Source: Lachnospiraceae bacterium (GTDB lineage: Bacteria; Bacillota; Clostridia; Lachnospirales; Lachnospiraceae). Taken from it: a stretch of 64,000 bases of DNA. The notes beneath the pieces were generated by a model. It searched no databases and was not told the DNA's origin. It saw only the letters and a list, made by a program, of their open reading frames with translations. Positions 19,059-30,101 of the stretch are shown piece after piece (the stretch's first letter is position 1; each line of letters opens with the position of its first letter). Both the position numbers and the translations under genes were made by a program. Location of the stretch: NCBI GenBank assembly GCA_029007885.1, contig JAQXIR010000024.1, positions 1-64,000 of the forward strand. The letters run 5' to 3'.

Positions 19059-20807
19059 ATGCAGGAAAACATTTACAGATCGAAAATTTTAAAAGATATT
19101 ACCGAGCAGGATATCGGAAAAACCATCCGTGTTGCCGGATGGGTAGAAAATATCAGAGACCATGGAGGGGTATCCTTTATTGATTTAAGGGATATGTACG
19201 GTGTTTTGCAGGTGGTAATTCGCAAGAGTGAACTCTTAAAGGGAATTACAAAAGAAATGTGCATTTCGGTGGAAGGTCCAATCGAAAAAAGAGATGAGGA
19301 AACGTACAATCCGAAAATCCCGACCGGTACAATTGAACTGGAGGCAATGGAGATCACGGTACTTGGTAAGGTATATAAGCAACTTCCTTTTGAAATTATG
19401 ACATCAAAAGAAACAAGAGAAGATATCCGGTTAAAATATCGCTATCTGGATTTAAGAAATGCAAAAGTACGTGACAATATCTTATTCCGTTCCAAAGTAA
19501 TTGCTTTTTTACGTGAAAAGATGACGGAAATGGGATTTGTTGAAATTCAGACCCCGATTCTTTGTGCTTCCTCACCGGAAGGAGCAAGAGACTATATTGT
19601 TCCGTCCAGAAAATATAAAGGTAAATTTTATGCGCTGCCGCAGGCACCCCAGCAGTATAAACAACTTTTGATGGTATCCGGTTTTGATAAATATTTCCAG
19701 ATTGCACCGTGTTTCCGTGATGAAGATGCACGTGCAGACCGTTCTCCGGGAGAATTCTATCAGCTTGATTTTGAGATGAGTTTTGCAACACAGGAAGATG
19801 TCTTCCGTGCAGGAGAAGAAATTTTAACAGCAACCTTTGAAAAATTTGCGCCTGAAGGTTATGAAGTGACAAAAGCTCCGTATCCTGTCATCAGTTATAA
19901 ACAGGCAATGTTAGAGTTTGGTTCCGATAAACCGGATTTACGCAATCCGTTACGAATCATTGATGTGACCGAATTTTTCCAGAGATGTACATTTAAGCCG
20001 TTTGTGGGAAAGACCGTACGTGCGATTAAAGTGCATGCGGATATGTCCAAAGGTTTCCATGAAAAATTGTTACAATTTGCAACATCCATCGGAATGGGTG
20101 GATTAGGATATCTGGAAGTTATGGAAGATTTGTCCTATAAAGGACCGATTGATAAATTTATTCCGGAAGAGATGAAAAAAGAATTGCTTACACTTGCTAA
20201 CTTGCAGGCGGGCGATACGATTTTCTTTATTGCCGATAAGGAAGAACGCGCAAACCTCTTTGCGGGACAGATTCGAAATGAACTGGGAGAAAAACTGGAT
20301 TTAATCGAGAAAAATGCATACCGTTTTTGCTATGTCAATGATTTTCCGATGTATGAGGTTGACCCGGAAACAAAGAAACTTGGATTTACGCACAACCCGT
20401 TTTCCATGCCGCAGGGTGGATTAAAAGCATTACAGGAAGAAAATCCACTGGACATACTGGCATACCAGTATGATATAGTATGTAATGGAGTGGAACTTTC
20501 TTCGGGTGCTGTCAGAAACCATGATATGGAGATTATGGTAAAGGCATTTGAACTTGCCGGATATGATGAGGAAACTCTGAAAAGCAAATTCGGGGCACTT
20601 TATCAGGCATTTCAGTTTGGAGCACCGCCACATGCCGGAATGGCACCGGGGGTTGACCGTATGATTATGCTGCTTAGAAATGAAGAGAGCATTCGGGAAG
20701 TCATTGCATTCCCAATGAGCGGAGAAGCAAGAGACTTAATGTGTGGAGCACCGAATGATGTGACAGAGCAGCAGCTGCGAGAAGTTCATATTAAAGTAAG
20801 GGATTAG
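19059..20807 (+). CDS. aspS: Aspartyl-tRNA synthetase (bacterial type; possibly non-discriminating)
   Basis: 582 aa; [29 protein letters not shown]...[13 protein letters not shown]...[11 protein letters not shown]...[10 protein letters not shown]...GVDRMIMLL. Confidence 0.95.
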   Translation: MQENIYRSKILKDITEQDIGKTIRVAGWVENIRDHGGVSFIDLRDMYGVLQVVIRKSELLKGITKEMCISVEGPIEKRDEETYNPKIPTGTIELEAMEITVLGKVYKQLPFEIMTSKETREDIRLKYRYLDLRNAKVRDNILFRSKVIAFLREKMTEMGFVEIQTPILCASSPEGARDYIVPSRKYKGKFYALPQAPQQYKQLLMVSGFDKYFQIAPCFRDEDARADRSPGEFYQLDFEMSFATQEDVFRAGEEILTATFEKFAPEGYEVTKAPYPVISYKQAMLEFGSDKPDLRNPLRIIDVTEFFQRCTFKPFVGKTVRAIKVHADMSKGFHEKLLQFATSIGMGGLGYLEVMEDLSYKGPIDKFIPEEMKKELLTLANLQAGDTIFFIADKEERANLFAGQIRNELGEKLDLIEKNAYRFCYVNDFPMYEVDPETKKLGFTHNPFSMPQGGLKALQEENPLDILAYQYDIVCNGVELSSGAVRNHDMEIMVKAFELAGYDEETLKSKFGALYQAFQFGAPPHAGMAPGVDRMIMLLRNEESIREVIAFPMSGEARDLMCGAPNDVTEQQLREVHIKVRD

Positions 20808-20812
20808 AGAAA

Positions 20813-21106
20813 ATGGCAAATGTAATCAGCGATGAAACAATTGAATATGTCGGCATCCTGTCTAAATTGGAATTATCGGATGCAGAAAAAGAACAGGCAA
20901 AAAAAGATATGGGCAGTATGCTCGACTATATCGACAAACTGGGAGAACTCAATACAGAGGGTGTCGAGCCGATGTCCCATGTTTTTCCGGTACGTAATGT
21001 GTTCCGGGAAGATATTGTGACGAACGGTGATACAAGAGAAGAACTGTTAAAGAATGCTCCGGAGGGAAAAGACGGTATGTTTGTCGTTCCGAAAACATTT
21101 GAATAA
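20813..21106 (+). CDS. gatC: Asp-tRNA(Asn)/Glu-tRNA(Gln) amidotransferase subunit GatC
   Basis: [46 protein letters not shown]. Confidence 0.93.
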   Translation: MANVISDETIEYVGILSKLELSDAEKEQAKKDMGSMLDYIDKLGELNTEGVEPMSHVFPVRNVFREDIVTNGDTREELLKNAPEGKDGMFVVPKTFE

Positions 21107-21123
21107 ATAAAGGAAGAAACTTT

Positions 21124-22599
21124 ATGGATATTTTATCATTAACAGCTGTAGAACTTGCTACAGCCATTAGAGAAAAAAGAGTAACGGCAGTTGAGGCAAT
21201 GCAGGCAGTTCTTTCCGCAATCAAGGAGCAGGAACCGAATCTCAACTGCTATGTGACGGTAGACGAGGAAGGTGCCTTAAAACGTGCCGCACTGGTACAG
21301 GAAGAGATAGAAAAAGGAAGGCTAAATACTCCTCTTGCCGGTGTGCCGGTTGCCATTAAAGATAATATGTGTACGAAGGATATGCTCACAACATGTTCTT
21401 CTAAAATCCTGTATAATTTTATACCGACTTTTTCTTCTGAAGCGGTTCTCAACTTAGAAAAGGCAGGAGCCGTTATTATCGGAAAAACAAATATGGATGA
21501 ATTTGCAATGGGTTCCACAACAGAGACTTCCTATTTCGGAGCAACGAAGAATCCATGGAATCCCAATCATGTACCGGGCGGTTCCTCGGGAGGCAGTGCA
21601 GCGGCAGTTGCTGCGAAAGAGTGCTTTTTTGCACTCGGTTCCGATACCGGCGGTTCTATCCGTCAGCCGGCGGGCTTTTGTGGTGTGGTCGGAATGAAAC
21701 CGACTTACGGCACGGTTTCCCGATATGGATTAATTGCGTATGGTTCTTCTTTGGACCAGATTGGACCGCTTTGTAAGGATGTAACAGACTGTGCGACGAT
21801 TCTGGAAGTCATTGCAAGCCATGATAAGAAAGACTCCACCTCTGTTGCCCGTGAGGATACTGATTTTACATCGGCACTGATAGAAGATGTGACCGGCATG
21901 AAAATTGGAATTCCCAGGGATTATTTTAAAGAAGGACTCGAGCCTGATATCAGGGATGCTGTCATGAAAGCAGCTAAATCATTAGAGGAAAAAGGTGCCG
22001 TTATTGAAGAATTCGATTTAGGGCTTGTTGAATATGCAATTCCGACTTACTATACGATTGCAGCAGCAGAGGCAAGTTCTAATCTGGAACGTTTCGATGG
22101 TATCAAGTACGGCTACCGCACGGAAGAATATGAAGGACTCCACAATATGTACAAAAAAAGCCGCTCTGAGGGATTCGGACCGGAGGTAAAAAGAAGAATT
22201 ATGTTAGGTTCCTTTGTATTAAGTTCCGGATATTACGATGCTTATTATTTAAAAGCACTTCGTGTAAAGGCACTGATTAAGAAGGCATTTGATGATGCAT
22301 TCGCAAAATATGATTTGATTTTGGGACCGGTAGCACCAACAACGGCACCAAAGCTGGGAGAGAGTCTTTCAGATCCTTTGAAGATGTATCTCGGAGACAT
22401 TTATACGATTTCGGTAAACTTAGCAGGACTTCCGGGAATCACGCTGCCCTGCGGTCTGGATAAAAACGGATTGCCAATCGGTTTACAAATGATAGGAGAC
22501 TGTTTTAAAGAAAAAAATCTGATTCGTGCCGCTTATACGTATGAAAAGATAAGAGGAAAATTTGAAGCACCCACACAACAGGAAAGAAGTGGTGATTGA
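21124..22599 (+). CDS. gatA: Asp-tRNA(Asn)/Glu-tRNA(Gln) amidotransferase subunit GatA
   Basis: Amidase signature GGSSGGSAAAVAAKECFFALGSDTGGSIRQPAGFCG. Confidence 0.96.
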   Translation: MDILSLTAVELATAIREKRVTAVEAMQAVLSAIKEQEPNLNCYVTVDEEGALKRAALVQEEIEKGRLNTPLAGVPVAIKDNMCTKDMLTTCSSKILYNFIPTFSSEAVLNLEKAGAVIIGKTNMDEFAMGSTTETSYFGATKNPWNPNHVPGGSSGGSAAAVAAKECFFALGSDTGGSIRQPAGFCGVVGMKPTYGTVSRYGLIAYGSSLDQIGPLCKDVTDCATILEVIASHDKKDSTSVAREDTDFTSALIEDVTGMKIGIPRDYFKEGLEPDIRDAVMKAAKSLEEKGAVIEEFDLGLVEYAIPTYYTIAAAEASSNLERFDGIKYGYRTEEYEGLHNMYKKSRSEGFGPEVKRRIMLGSFVLSSGYYDAYYLKALRVKALIKKAFDDAFAKYDLILGPVAPTTAPKLGESLSDPLKMYLGDIYTISVNLAGLPGITLPCGLDKNGLPIGLQMIGDCFKEKNLIRAAYTYEKIRGKFEAPTQQERSGD

Positions 22600-22600
22600 T

Positions 22601-24037
22601 ATGGCAAAACAATATGAAACCGTCATTGGTCTGGAAGTTCATGTAGAACTTGCCACGAAAACCAAAATATTCTGCGGCTGTTCCACGGCATTCGGCGGAG
22701 CACCGAATACACATACCTGTCCGGTCTGTACCGGAATGCCGGGGTCTTTGCCGGTATTAAATAAGAAGGTATTGGAATATGCCGTTTTAGTAGGACTTGC
22801 AACGAACTGTGATATTACAAAATACTGCAAATTTGACAGAAAGAATTATTTCTATCCGGATAATCCGCAGAACTATCAGATTTCTCAGTTATATCTGCCA
22901 ATCTGTCGAAACGGATATGTGGAAATTGAAACACCGCAAGGCAGTAAAAAGATAGGAATCCATGAAATTCATATGGAAGAGGATGCAGGAAAACTGATTC
23001 ACGATGATTGGGAGGATGTTTCTTTAGTGGATTATAACCGCTCCGGGGTTCCGCTTATTGAAATTGTGTCGGAACCGGATATGAGGAGCGCGGAAGAAGT
23101 AATTGCGTATCTGGAGAAACTTCGTATGTTGATTCAGTATCTGGGTGCATCCGACTGCAAATTGCAGGAAGGCTCTATGCGTGCCGATGTAAACCTTTCC
23201 GTTCGTGAAGTTGGAGCAGAAGAATTCGGAACACGTACAGAAATGAAAAACCTGAATTCCTTTAAAGCAATTGCCCGTGCCATTGAAGGGGAGAAAAATC
23301 GACAGATTGACTTATTAGAATCCGGAGAAAAGGTAGTACAGGAAACGAGAAGATGGGATGATACGAAAGAAGAGTCCTATGCGATGCGTTCAAAAGAGGA
23401 TGCGCAGGACTATCGCTACTTCCCGGATCCGGACTTGACACCGGTTTGTGTAGAGGAAGAATGGCTTTTGGAATTGAAAAACAGTATGCCGGAATTCCGT
23501 GAGGAAAAAGAAAAACGCTATGTGGAGGAATTCGGGCTCCCGCAGTATGATGCACAGATTCTGACAGAAACAAAGCAGATGGCCGATCTCTTTGAAGAAA
23601 CTGTTTCTCTTGGTGCGGATGCCAAAAAGGCATCTAACTGGTTAATGGGTGAGACCATGCGGCTTAGTAAGGAAACGGGAATCGATACCGATGAACTGAA
23701 ATTTTCTGCAAAACATCTGGCAGACTTGATTAAGATGGTCGATAAAAAGGAAATTAACGGTTCCATTGCCAAGGAAGTGTTTGCTGTTATGTTTAAAGAG
23801 GATTGCGATCCGACTGTTTATGTGACAGAACACGGTCTTAAAACGGAATGTGACGAAGGAGCACTTCGAAATGCAATACAGGAAGTGATTGCAAACAATG
23901 AAAAGTGCGTTGCGGAGTATCGTGGCGGAAAGGAAAAGGCAATCGGTGCACTTGTCGGGCAGACGATGAAGGCGATGCAGGGAAAAGCAGATCCTTCTAT
24001 GATAAAAACAATTTTGAAAGAATATCTGGATCAATAG
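22601..24037 (+). CDS. gatB: Asp-tRNA(Asn)/Glu-tRNA(Gln) amidotransferase subunit GatB
   Basis: MAKQYETVIGLEVHVELATKTKIFCGC...CPVCTGMPGSLPVLN; start 22601 rather than 22562. Confidence 0.96.
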   Translation: MAKQYETVIGLEVHVELATKTKIFCGCSTAFGGAPNTHTCPVCTGMPGSLPVLNKKVLEYAVLVGLATNCDITKYCKFDRKNYFYPDNPQNYQISQLYLPICRNGYVEIETPQGSKKIGIHEIHMEEDAGKLIHDDWEDVSLVDYNRSGVPLIEIVSEPDMRSAEEVIAYLEKLRMLIQYLGASDCKLQEGSMRADVNLSVREVGAEEFGTRTEMKNLNSFKAIARAIEGEKNRQIDLLESGEKVVQETRRWDDTKEESYAMRSKEDAQDYRYFPDPDLTPVCVEEEWLLELKNSMPEFREEKEKRYVEEFGLPQYDAQILTETKQMADLFEETVSLGADAKKASNWLMGETMRLSKETGIDTDELKFSAKHLADLIKMVDKKEINGSIAKEVFAVMFKEDCDPTVYVTEHGLKTECDEGALRNAIQEVIANNEKCVAEYRGGKEKAIGALVGQTMKAMQGKADPSMIKTILKEYLDQ

Positions 24038-24049
24038 AATGAAAAAGAA

Positions 24050-24087
24050 AAACTCGCAAATAGTTTTGGTATTTGCGAGTTTTTTTG
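24050..24087. terminator. Intrinsic terminator after gatB
   Basis: AAACTCGCAAAT / ATTTGCGAGTTT followed by T-tract. Confidence 0.85.
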
Positions 24088-24108
24088 TCTATTTGAAATT
24101 TTAAAATA

Positions 24109-24798
24109 TTATGGGGTTTCCAGATACTCCAAAAAAGCAACTGCGTTTTCGATATTAGAAGAGTTAATGATAATACCGAAATAAGCGTCCGTATTCGGAA
24201 AACTTTTAGTAGAGACAATTTTTGCAGCATCACTTACGCGGATTCCGGCAATTACTTCACCATCATAATCATCATTCGGAGAATCAAAATAATAGAGATT
24301 GTCCTTGTAACGCGCTAATTGTTCAGCAGTCAAGATTGTTGAAAGATCGGTAAAGTAACCTGCATTTGCAATACTTTCAAAATACGTATTGTCGGCAACA
24401 CAGACATCAATCTGGTTAGCACCGGCCATAATGAGAAACTTCTGGTTGTTCTGGTCATCATAGACAGACGGATTTTCGGATGCAATATAGAAGGAATCAT
24501 CCATAAAAGTCTCTTGATGCTTCGTATCAAGGGAAATGCTTTTTTCGAAATTCCCCATGAATTCTTCACTGCTTTGATTCGGGAAGCCATTCACAAAGGC
24601 TACCTGCAGGACAACATCCTTTTGCGTCAAGATATTAAAAACAGTAGTGATGACAACTGCAATCAGAATCAGTGCGATAATCAAATGAACTTTGTAATAG
24701 AAAAAAAAGTATGAAATCCTACCGCGAATTCCGTTTTCCTGCATCATTTTCTGCTGTTGCTCTTTAATTTCATCACGAATGGAATTACCGTTAGCCAT
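24109..24798 (-). CDS. Conserved hypothetical single-TM protein
   Basis: MANGNSIRDEIKEQQQKMMQENGIRGRISYFFFYYKVHLIIALILIAVVITTVFNI...; start 24798 with upstream RBS-like AGGAAT, ORF track start 24915. Confidence 0.65.
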   Translation of the reverse strand: MANGNSIRDEIKEQQQKMMQENGIRGRISYFFFYYKVHLIIALILIAVVITTVFNILTQKDVVLQVAFVNGFPNQSSEEFMGNFEKSISLDTKHQETFMDDSFYIASENPSVYDDQNNQKFLIMAGANQIDVCVADNTYFESIANAGYFTDLSTILTAEQLARYKDNLYYFDSPNDDYDGEVIAGIRVSDAAKIVSTKSFPNTDAYFGIIINSSNIENAVAFLEYLETP

Positions 24799-24911
24799 AC
24801 CAAAATTCCTTTCTAAACAGGCAATTACTATAATTTCATGATAAAAGCAATCAATAGTACTGTCAATGAAAGGAAATGGGAAGAAGATAAAATTTTTATA
24901 AAGAATAGAGG

Positions 24912-25525
24912 TCATAGACCATACTCATGGTACAACTGTTCCCGAAAATCGGGGTCTTGTGTGGCACGTTTGGCATCTTCGATTCTATTGTCGGCAAAGA
25001 GTTTTGACATTAATTGGGACAAGAGGTTTTGACCTTCAGCCAACCCGGACGCATGACCTTCGACCAACCCGGCGGCATGACCTTCTCGCTTGCCTGATGC
25101 ATAGAGGGAGATGCGGTCCCGCTCGTAACGTTCCCTGGCTTCGCATTTTAAGCGGATTTCTTTGTCGGATAAAGCGCGCTGCATCGTGTCAGCAACGTTT
25201 TCAAAAGGTTTATATTCAGATGCTAACATTATAATCTCCTCCCATGTTTTGGCTTTGAAAAGTCTGGCCCAGTACTTAAGACCACAGCTGATATCGTCCT
25301 TAGTTGCCAGATGTATCTGAGTTAAGTCTAGCACATGCAAAAGAAGTTTGTCACTATAAATGTTATGATATTTGATATCAAATTTTCTACTTCCTTCAGA
25401 TTAAGAAGACTGCATAAAAGTCCTTTCAGGAGCTCTTCATTTTCCTGAAAAACAATGTGAAACAGATAGTCATTTGTCAGCGTAAAGCGCAAAGTACCGC
25501 TGACTTGATTGATAGATGTGCTCAT
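24912..25525 (-). pseudogene. Degraded Rpn/PD-(D/E)XK-family transposase-like nuclease (N- and C-terminal remnants in different frames)
   Basis: 25328..25525 encodes STSINQVSGTLRFTLTNDYLFHIVFQENEELLKGLLCSLLNL; 24912..25340 encodes GLKYWARLFKAKTWEEIIMLASEYKPFENVADTMQRALSDKEIRLKCEARERYERDR; central region missing. Confidence 0.75.
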
Positions 25526-25788
25526 AGATATGCTCCTTTAAAAATGATAATGTTTTGATATTAGAAATAGAAAGAAAGTGAATCATATGATAGAATATAG
25601 TGTATCATAAAAGAGAATGCATGTAAAGAATGTATCATACATTATTGCAGAATACAGAAAAAGTCGTAACACCGCTTTACATAACCTTTACCTGCTTTTT
25701 CCCTTTTGCCGATAGTACACAAAGCAAGAGAGTGATATGTTGAAAGCGAAAGCAAAATAGGAAAAGAGTAGATAAGGGAGAGCGCGAA

Positions 25789-26367
25789 ATGAATAAGAAG
25801 GGACATTTATTTGTGACAGAAGTCCTTTTAAACAGAAACAATATGCAATATGGAATGTGGTTAAAAATTGGTAGTATTTTGCCTGATATTTTGGTACATA
25901 CCTATTTGGTAGGACATACTTGGGAGAAGACATTTGATAAGACCGCAGAAAAGATGATGAAACTGGAAAAAACAGGAAAGATGAATCGTCGTTCTTGCCT
26001 GATGCTTGGTTATCTTCTTCATTATATAGAAGATTATTTTACTTTTCCGCACAATACTTATTTTACAGATGGTTTTATACAGCATATTCGCTATGAAAAG
26101 AGTCTGACAGGATATCTGAAAGAAACAGAGGATTCACCAAAAGAATTAAGCGGAGCAATGAGTGGTGAATTCCTGATAAAGCATCTACGGGAACTGCATG
26201 AGAAATACGAACAGGAAACAACCTGTGTGGAAACAGATGAAATGTATATTTTCAAAGCAGGGGGATGTGTTATGTACAATTACAGTCGGATTTTTGAAAA
26301 GAACCTAAAAGAAACAGAAATGCCAAAACACAATATTCTCCGCCCCAACCTACCGTTACAGTATTAG
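25789..26367 (+). CDS. Zinc-dependent phospholipase C family protein
   Basis: GSILPDI...LMLGYLLHYIEDYFTFPHN metal-binding H/D pattern. Confidence 0.7.
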   Translation: MNKKGHLFVTEVLLNRNNMQYGMWLKIGSILPDILVHTYLVGHTWEKTFDKTAEKMMKLEKTGKMNRRSCLMLGYLLHYIEDYFTFPHNTYFTDGFIQHIRYEKSLTGYLKETEDSPKELSGAMSGEFLIKHLRELHEKYEQETTCVETDEMYIFKAGGCVMYNYSRIFEKNLKETEMPKHNILRPNLPLQY

Positions 26368-26377
26368 ATATTTTGGT

Positions 26378-26409
26378 AAAACTGCCGCAATACCAAGCGG
26401 CAGTTTTTT
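26378..26409. terminator. Intrinsic terminator
   Basis: AAAACTGCCGC aataccaa GCGGCAGTTTTTT. Confidence 0.8.
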
Positions 26410-26478
26410 ATATGCAGTTTTTATTGAAACTTTATCGGATATGTACTATGATTAATAGAAAACCAAGGAGGATTGTAT

Positions 26479-26979
26479 ATGGCACAGGATACATTTATGG
26501 AAGTACTGGTTGAGAGCAAGCCTTCTCTGTCCGCAAAAATCATTAAGATAGTGCTTTATGCACTGATGGCAATCTTTATATTGGGATTTCTGTTTTTGGG
26601 ATTTCTTTCCCTGCTTTTAGCGGTTGCCTGCGGAGTGGGAGCATATTTTATCGGACTTCGTTCCGAAGTGGAATATGAATACTCCTACATGGATAAGGAA
26701 TTGGATGTAGACGTTATTTATTCCAAAGAAAAAAGAAAACATGTGGCAACTTTTGATTTATCCAAAATGGAAGTTTTAGCTCCGCTTAAGTCGGTTCATC
26801 TGGATGATTACAAGAACCGGACATATAAAGTATGTGACTATAGTTCCCATAAGGAAAATGCACAGGATAAGATGTATGTTCTCTATTACAGCGGTGAAAA
26901 GAAAATTGTTTTTGAACCGACAAAAGAAATGGTTGATGCAATTGCATTTATAGCACCGCACAAAGTATTTCGTGATTGA
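26479..26979 (+). CDS. Conserved membrane protein of unknown function
   Basis: MAQDTFMEVLVESKPSLSAKIIKIVLYALMAIFILGFLFLG...; RBS AAGGAGGATTG before the 5' end; ORF track start 26473. Confidence 0.65.
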   Translation: MAQDTFMEVLVESKPSLSAKIIKIVLYALMAIFILGFLFLGFLSLLLAVACGVGAYFIGLRSEVEYEYSYMDKELDVDVIYSKEKRKHVATFDLSKMEVLAPLKSVHLDDYKNRTYKVCDYSSHKENAQDKMYVLYYSGEKKIVFEPTKEMVDAIAFIAPHKVFRD

Positions 26980-27053
26980 CAGCAGGAACTAAGTTTGTTA
27001 AAATTTTTCAAATTATAGTTTTTATGAATTTGCATCAGAATAAATAAAGATAA

Positions 27054-28526
<1,473 letters not shown>

Positions 28527-28544
28527 AGAACGTATATTGTAATA

Positions 28545-28594
28545 AAAAGAGACTTTTACTTTACAGAATAGATTGTGAAGCAGAAGTCTCTTTT
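28545..28594. terminator. Bidirectional terminator-like hairpin
   Basis: AAAAGAGACTT...AAGTCTCTTTT between convergent genes. Confidence 0.65.
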
Positions 28595-28627
28595 ATTTAT
28601 ATAAGGATGTTGGTGCTTGGTGCTTAA

Positions 28628-30058
28628 TCAAAATAATGAAGTCCCTGCTGTTTGGTAATAATTTAAGAATGCGATAAACACAGAGTAAACTAAACTAAGT
28701 CCTAAGAAAGCATAGAGGAAATGATAAAGCCCTAAGGATACCCAATGTTGAATCTTTTTTGGTTCTTTCTTTAAGGAAAGCACAACTTTGCTAACAAGGA
28801 ATACAATAAAGTCAAATAGTTTTTGGATTCCGACTGCAAGAAAATACATGAAAGGAATCAGCATTGGATGAAAATATCGTCCTTGCGGTTGAAATTCCCA
28901 TGTATAGGAATAGTAAACGGCAAGATAAGAAGGAATCAGGATTGCAGTTACCATTACCGTATTGATTATGATTTTTTGACTTTTAGTATATGCAGAAAGC
29001 ACATTACTTTTTCTTGGAATAAGAAAGCCCGTTATCGCAGCAATAAACCAATATTTGAAACCCATATAGATATAGTGGTGGGTAGGAATAATCATCGGCC
29101 CGAACATGGCAATAAAACTTTTCCAGACAAGCGTATAGTAATCAGTGCCGAAAATCATGGTAAGAACAGGAATTCCCAGTCGCGCGTAAGTATCCCGCGT
29201 TAGGGGATTGTATTCAGCAAGTCCGGTTTGCGCGGCACAAAGCTGTCTTGCATCAAGTGCAAGAAAATCACCGCTATAAAGAAGAGCATTACGGATAAAC
29301 CACCATGAGATGCCTGCTAAAACAATTCCTGCAATAGGAAGCCCTTTTTTGAGACAATCACGAAGCCGAAAAGAGAGTTTCCTGATTTTGCCGGAAGTAT
29401 CCGCAGTATCGAAAAAGTGGATGACAAAGACAAAAACGGCACATAAGACAATTCCGTAACAATTATAGTAGGAAAGCGCACACAGAATGATACCGACTGA
29501 AAGATGCAGGGAAGAAGAACGCGAAAAATCATCCTTGATACCGGTAAGGAGCGCATAAAGAATCATTGCAACAGACAGAAATCCCATAGAATCTGTATTT
29601 ACATAAGAATGCAGGAAAAGATTTTGGGGAAGGAACACAACAGCAAGGGTAAATGCCCAGGCTGCTTTTTTGTCGGTAAAAATGAGATTGGAAATCTTCT
29701 TTACATATCCTGCCATAATCAGCCCGAAAGCCACATTGACAAGACGTGATATAAAAACCTGCATCTCCAGAGAGGGTTGTAAAAAGGATAAGAGACGCAG
29801 AAGATATCCGTCTATGATATATGTCAGAATCGGCTGGAAGGCATACGATGCTCCGTAACCGTCTATTAATACTTCAGGGTCATTGCCGATGGGAAGTACA
29901 CCATGTGTGTAGATAAACTGTACAACCTTGAAACGGTTAATCTCATCGGGCCCATCACCAAAGGGCTGTATGAACGCAAAGGTAACCATACAGACAAAAG
30001 CCGTAAGAAGCATAAAAATTGTAAGAAGGGTGTCAAGATTAAATTTTTTCTGTTTCAT
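28628..30058 (-). CDS. Polytopic membrane protein, DUF2142/GT39-like
   Basis: FIQPFGDGPDEINRFKVVQFIYTHGVLPIGNDPE..., multi-TM. Confidence 0.6.
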   Translation of the reverse strand: MKQKKFNLDTLLTIFMLLTAFVCMVTFAFIQPFGDGPDEINRFKVVQFIYTHGVLPIGNDPEVLIDGYGASYAFQPILTYIIDGYLLRLLSFLQPSLEMQVFISRLVNVAFGLIMAGYVKKISNLIFTDKKAAWAFTLAVVFLPQNLFLHSYVNTDSMGFLSVAMILYALLTGIKDDFSRSSSLHLSVGIILCALSYYNCYGIVLCAVFVFVIHFFDTADTSGKIRKLSFRLRDCLKKGLPIAGIVLAGISWWFIRNALLYSGDFLALDARQLCAAQTGLAEYNPLTRDTYARLGIPVLTMIFGTDYYTLVWKSFIAMFGPMIIPTHHYIYMGFKYWFIAAITGFLIPRKSNVLSAYTKSQKIIINTVMVTAILIPSYLAVYYSYTWEFQPQGRYFHPMLIPFMYFLAVGIQKLFDFIVFLVSKVVLSLKKEPKKIQHWVSLGLYHFLYAFLGLSLVYSVFIAFLNYYQTAGTSLF

Positions 30059-30101
30059 GGGACCTCCCAGAGCAATGGCACCTTTGTGCCCAATAGTTTT
30101 G

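Noticed and set aside
24959-25234. Plus-strand ORF with repeated DLQPTRTHDLRPTRRHDLLA
   Set aside because: Antisense reading of the GHAAGL/GHASGL repeat tract of the Rpn relic on the minus strand.
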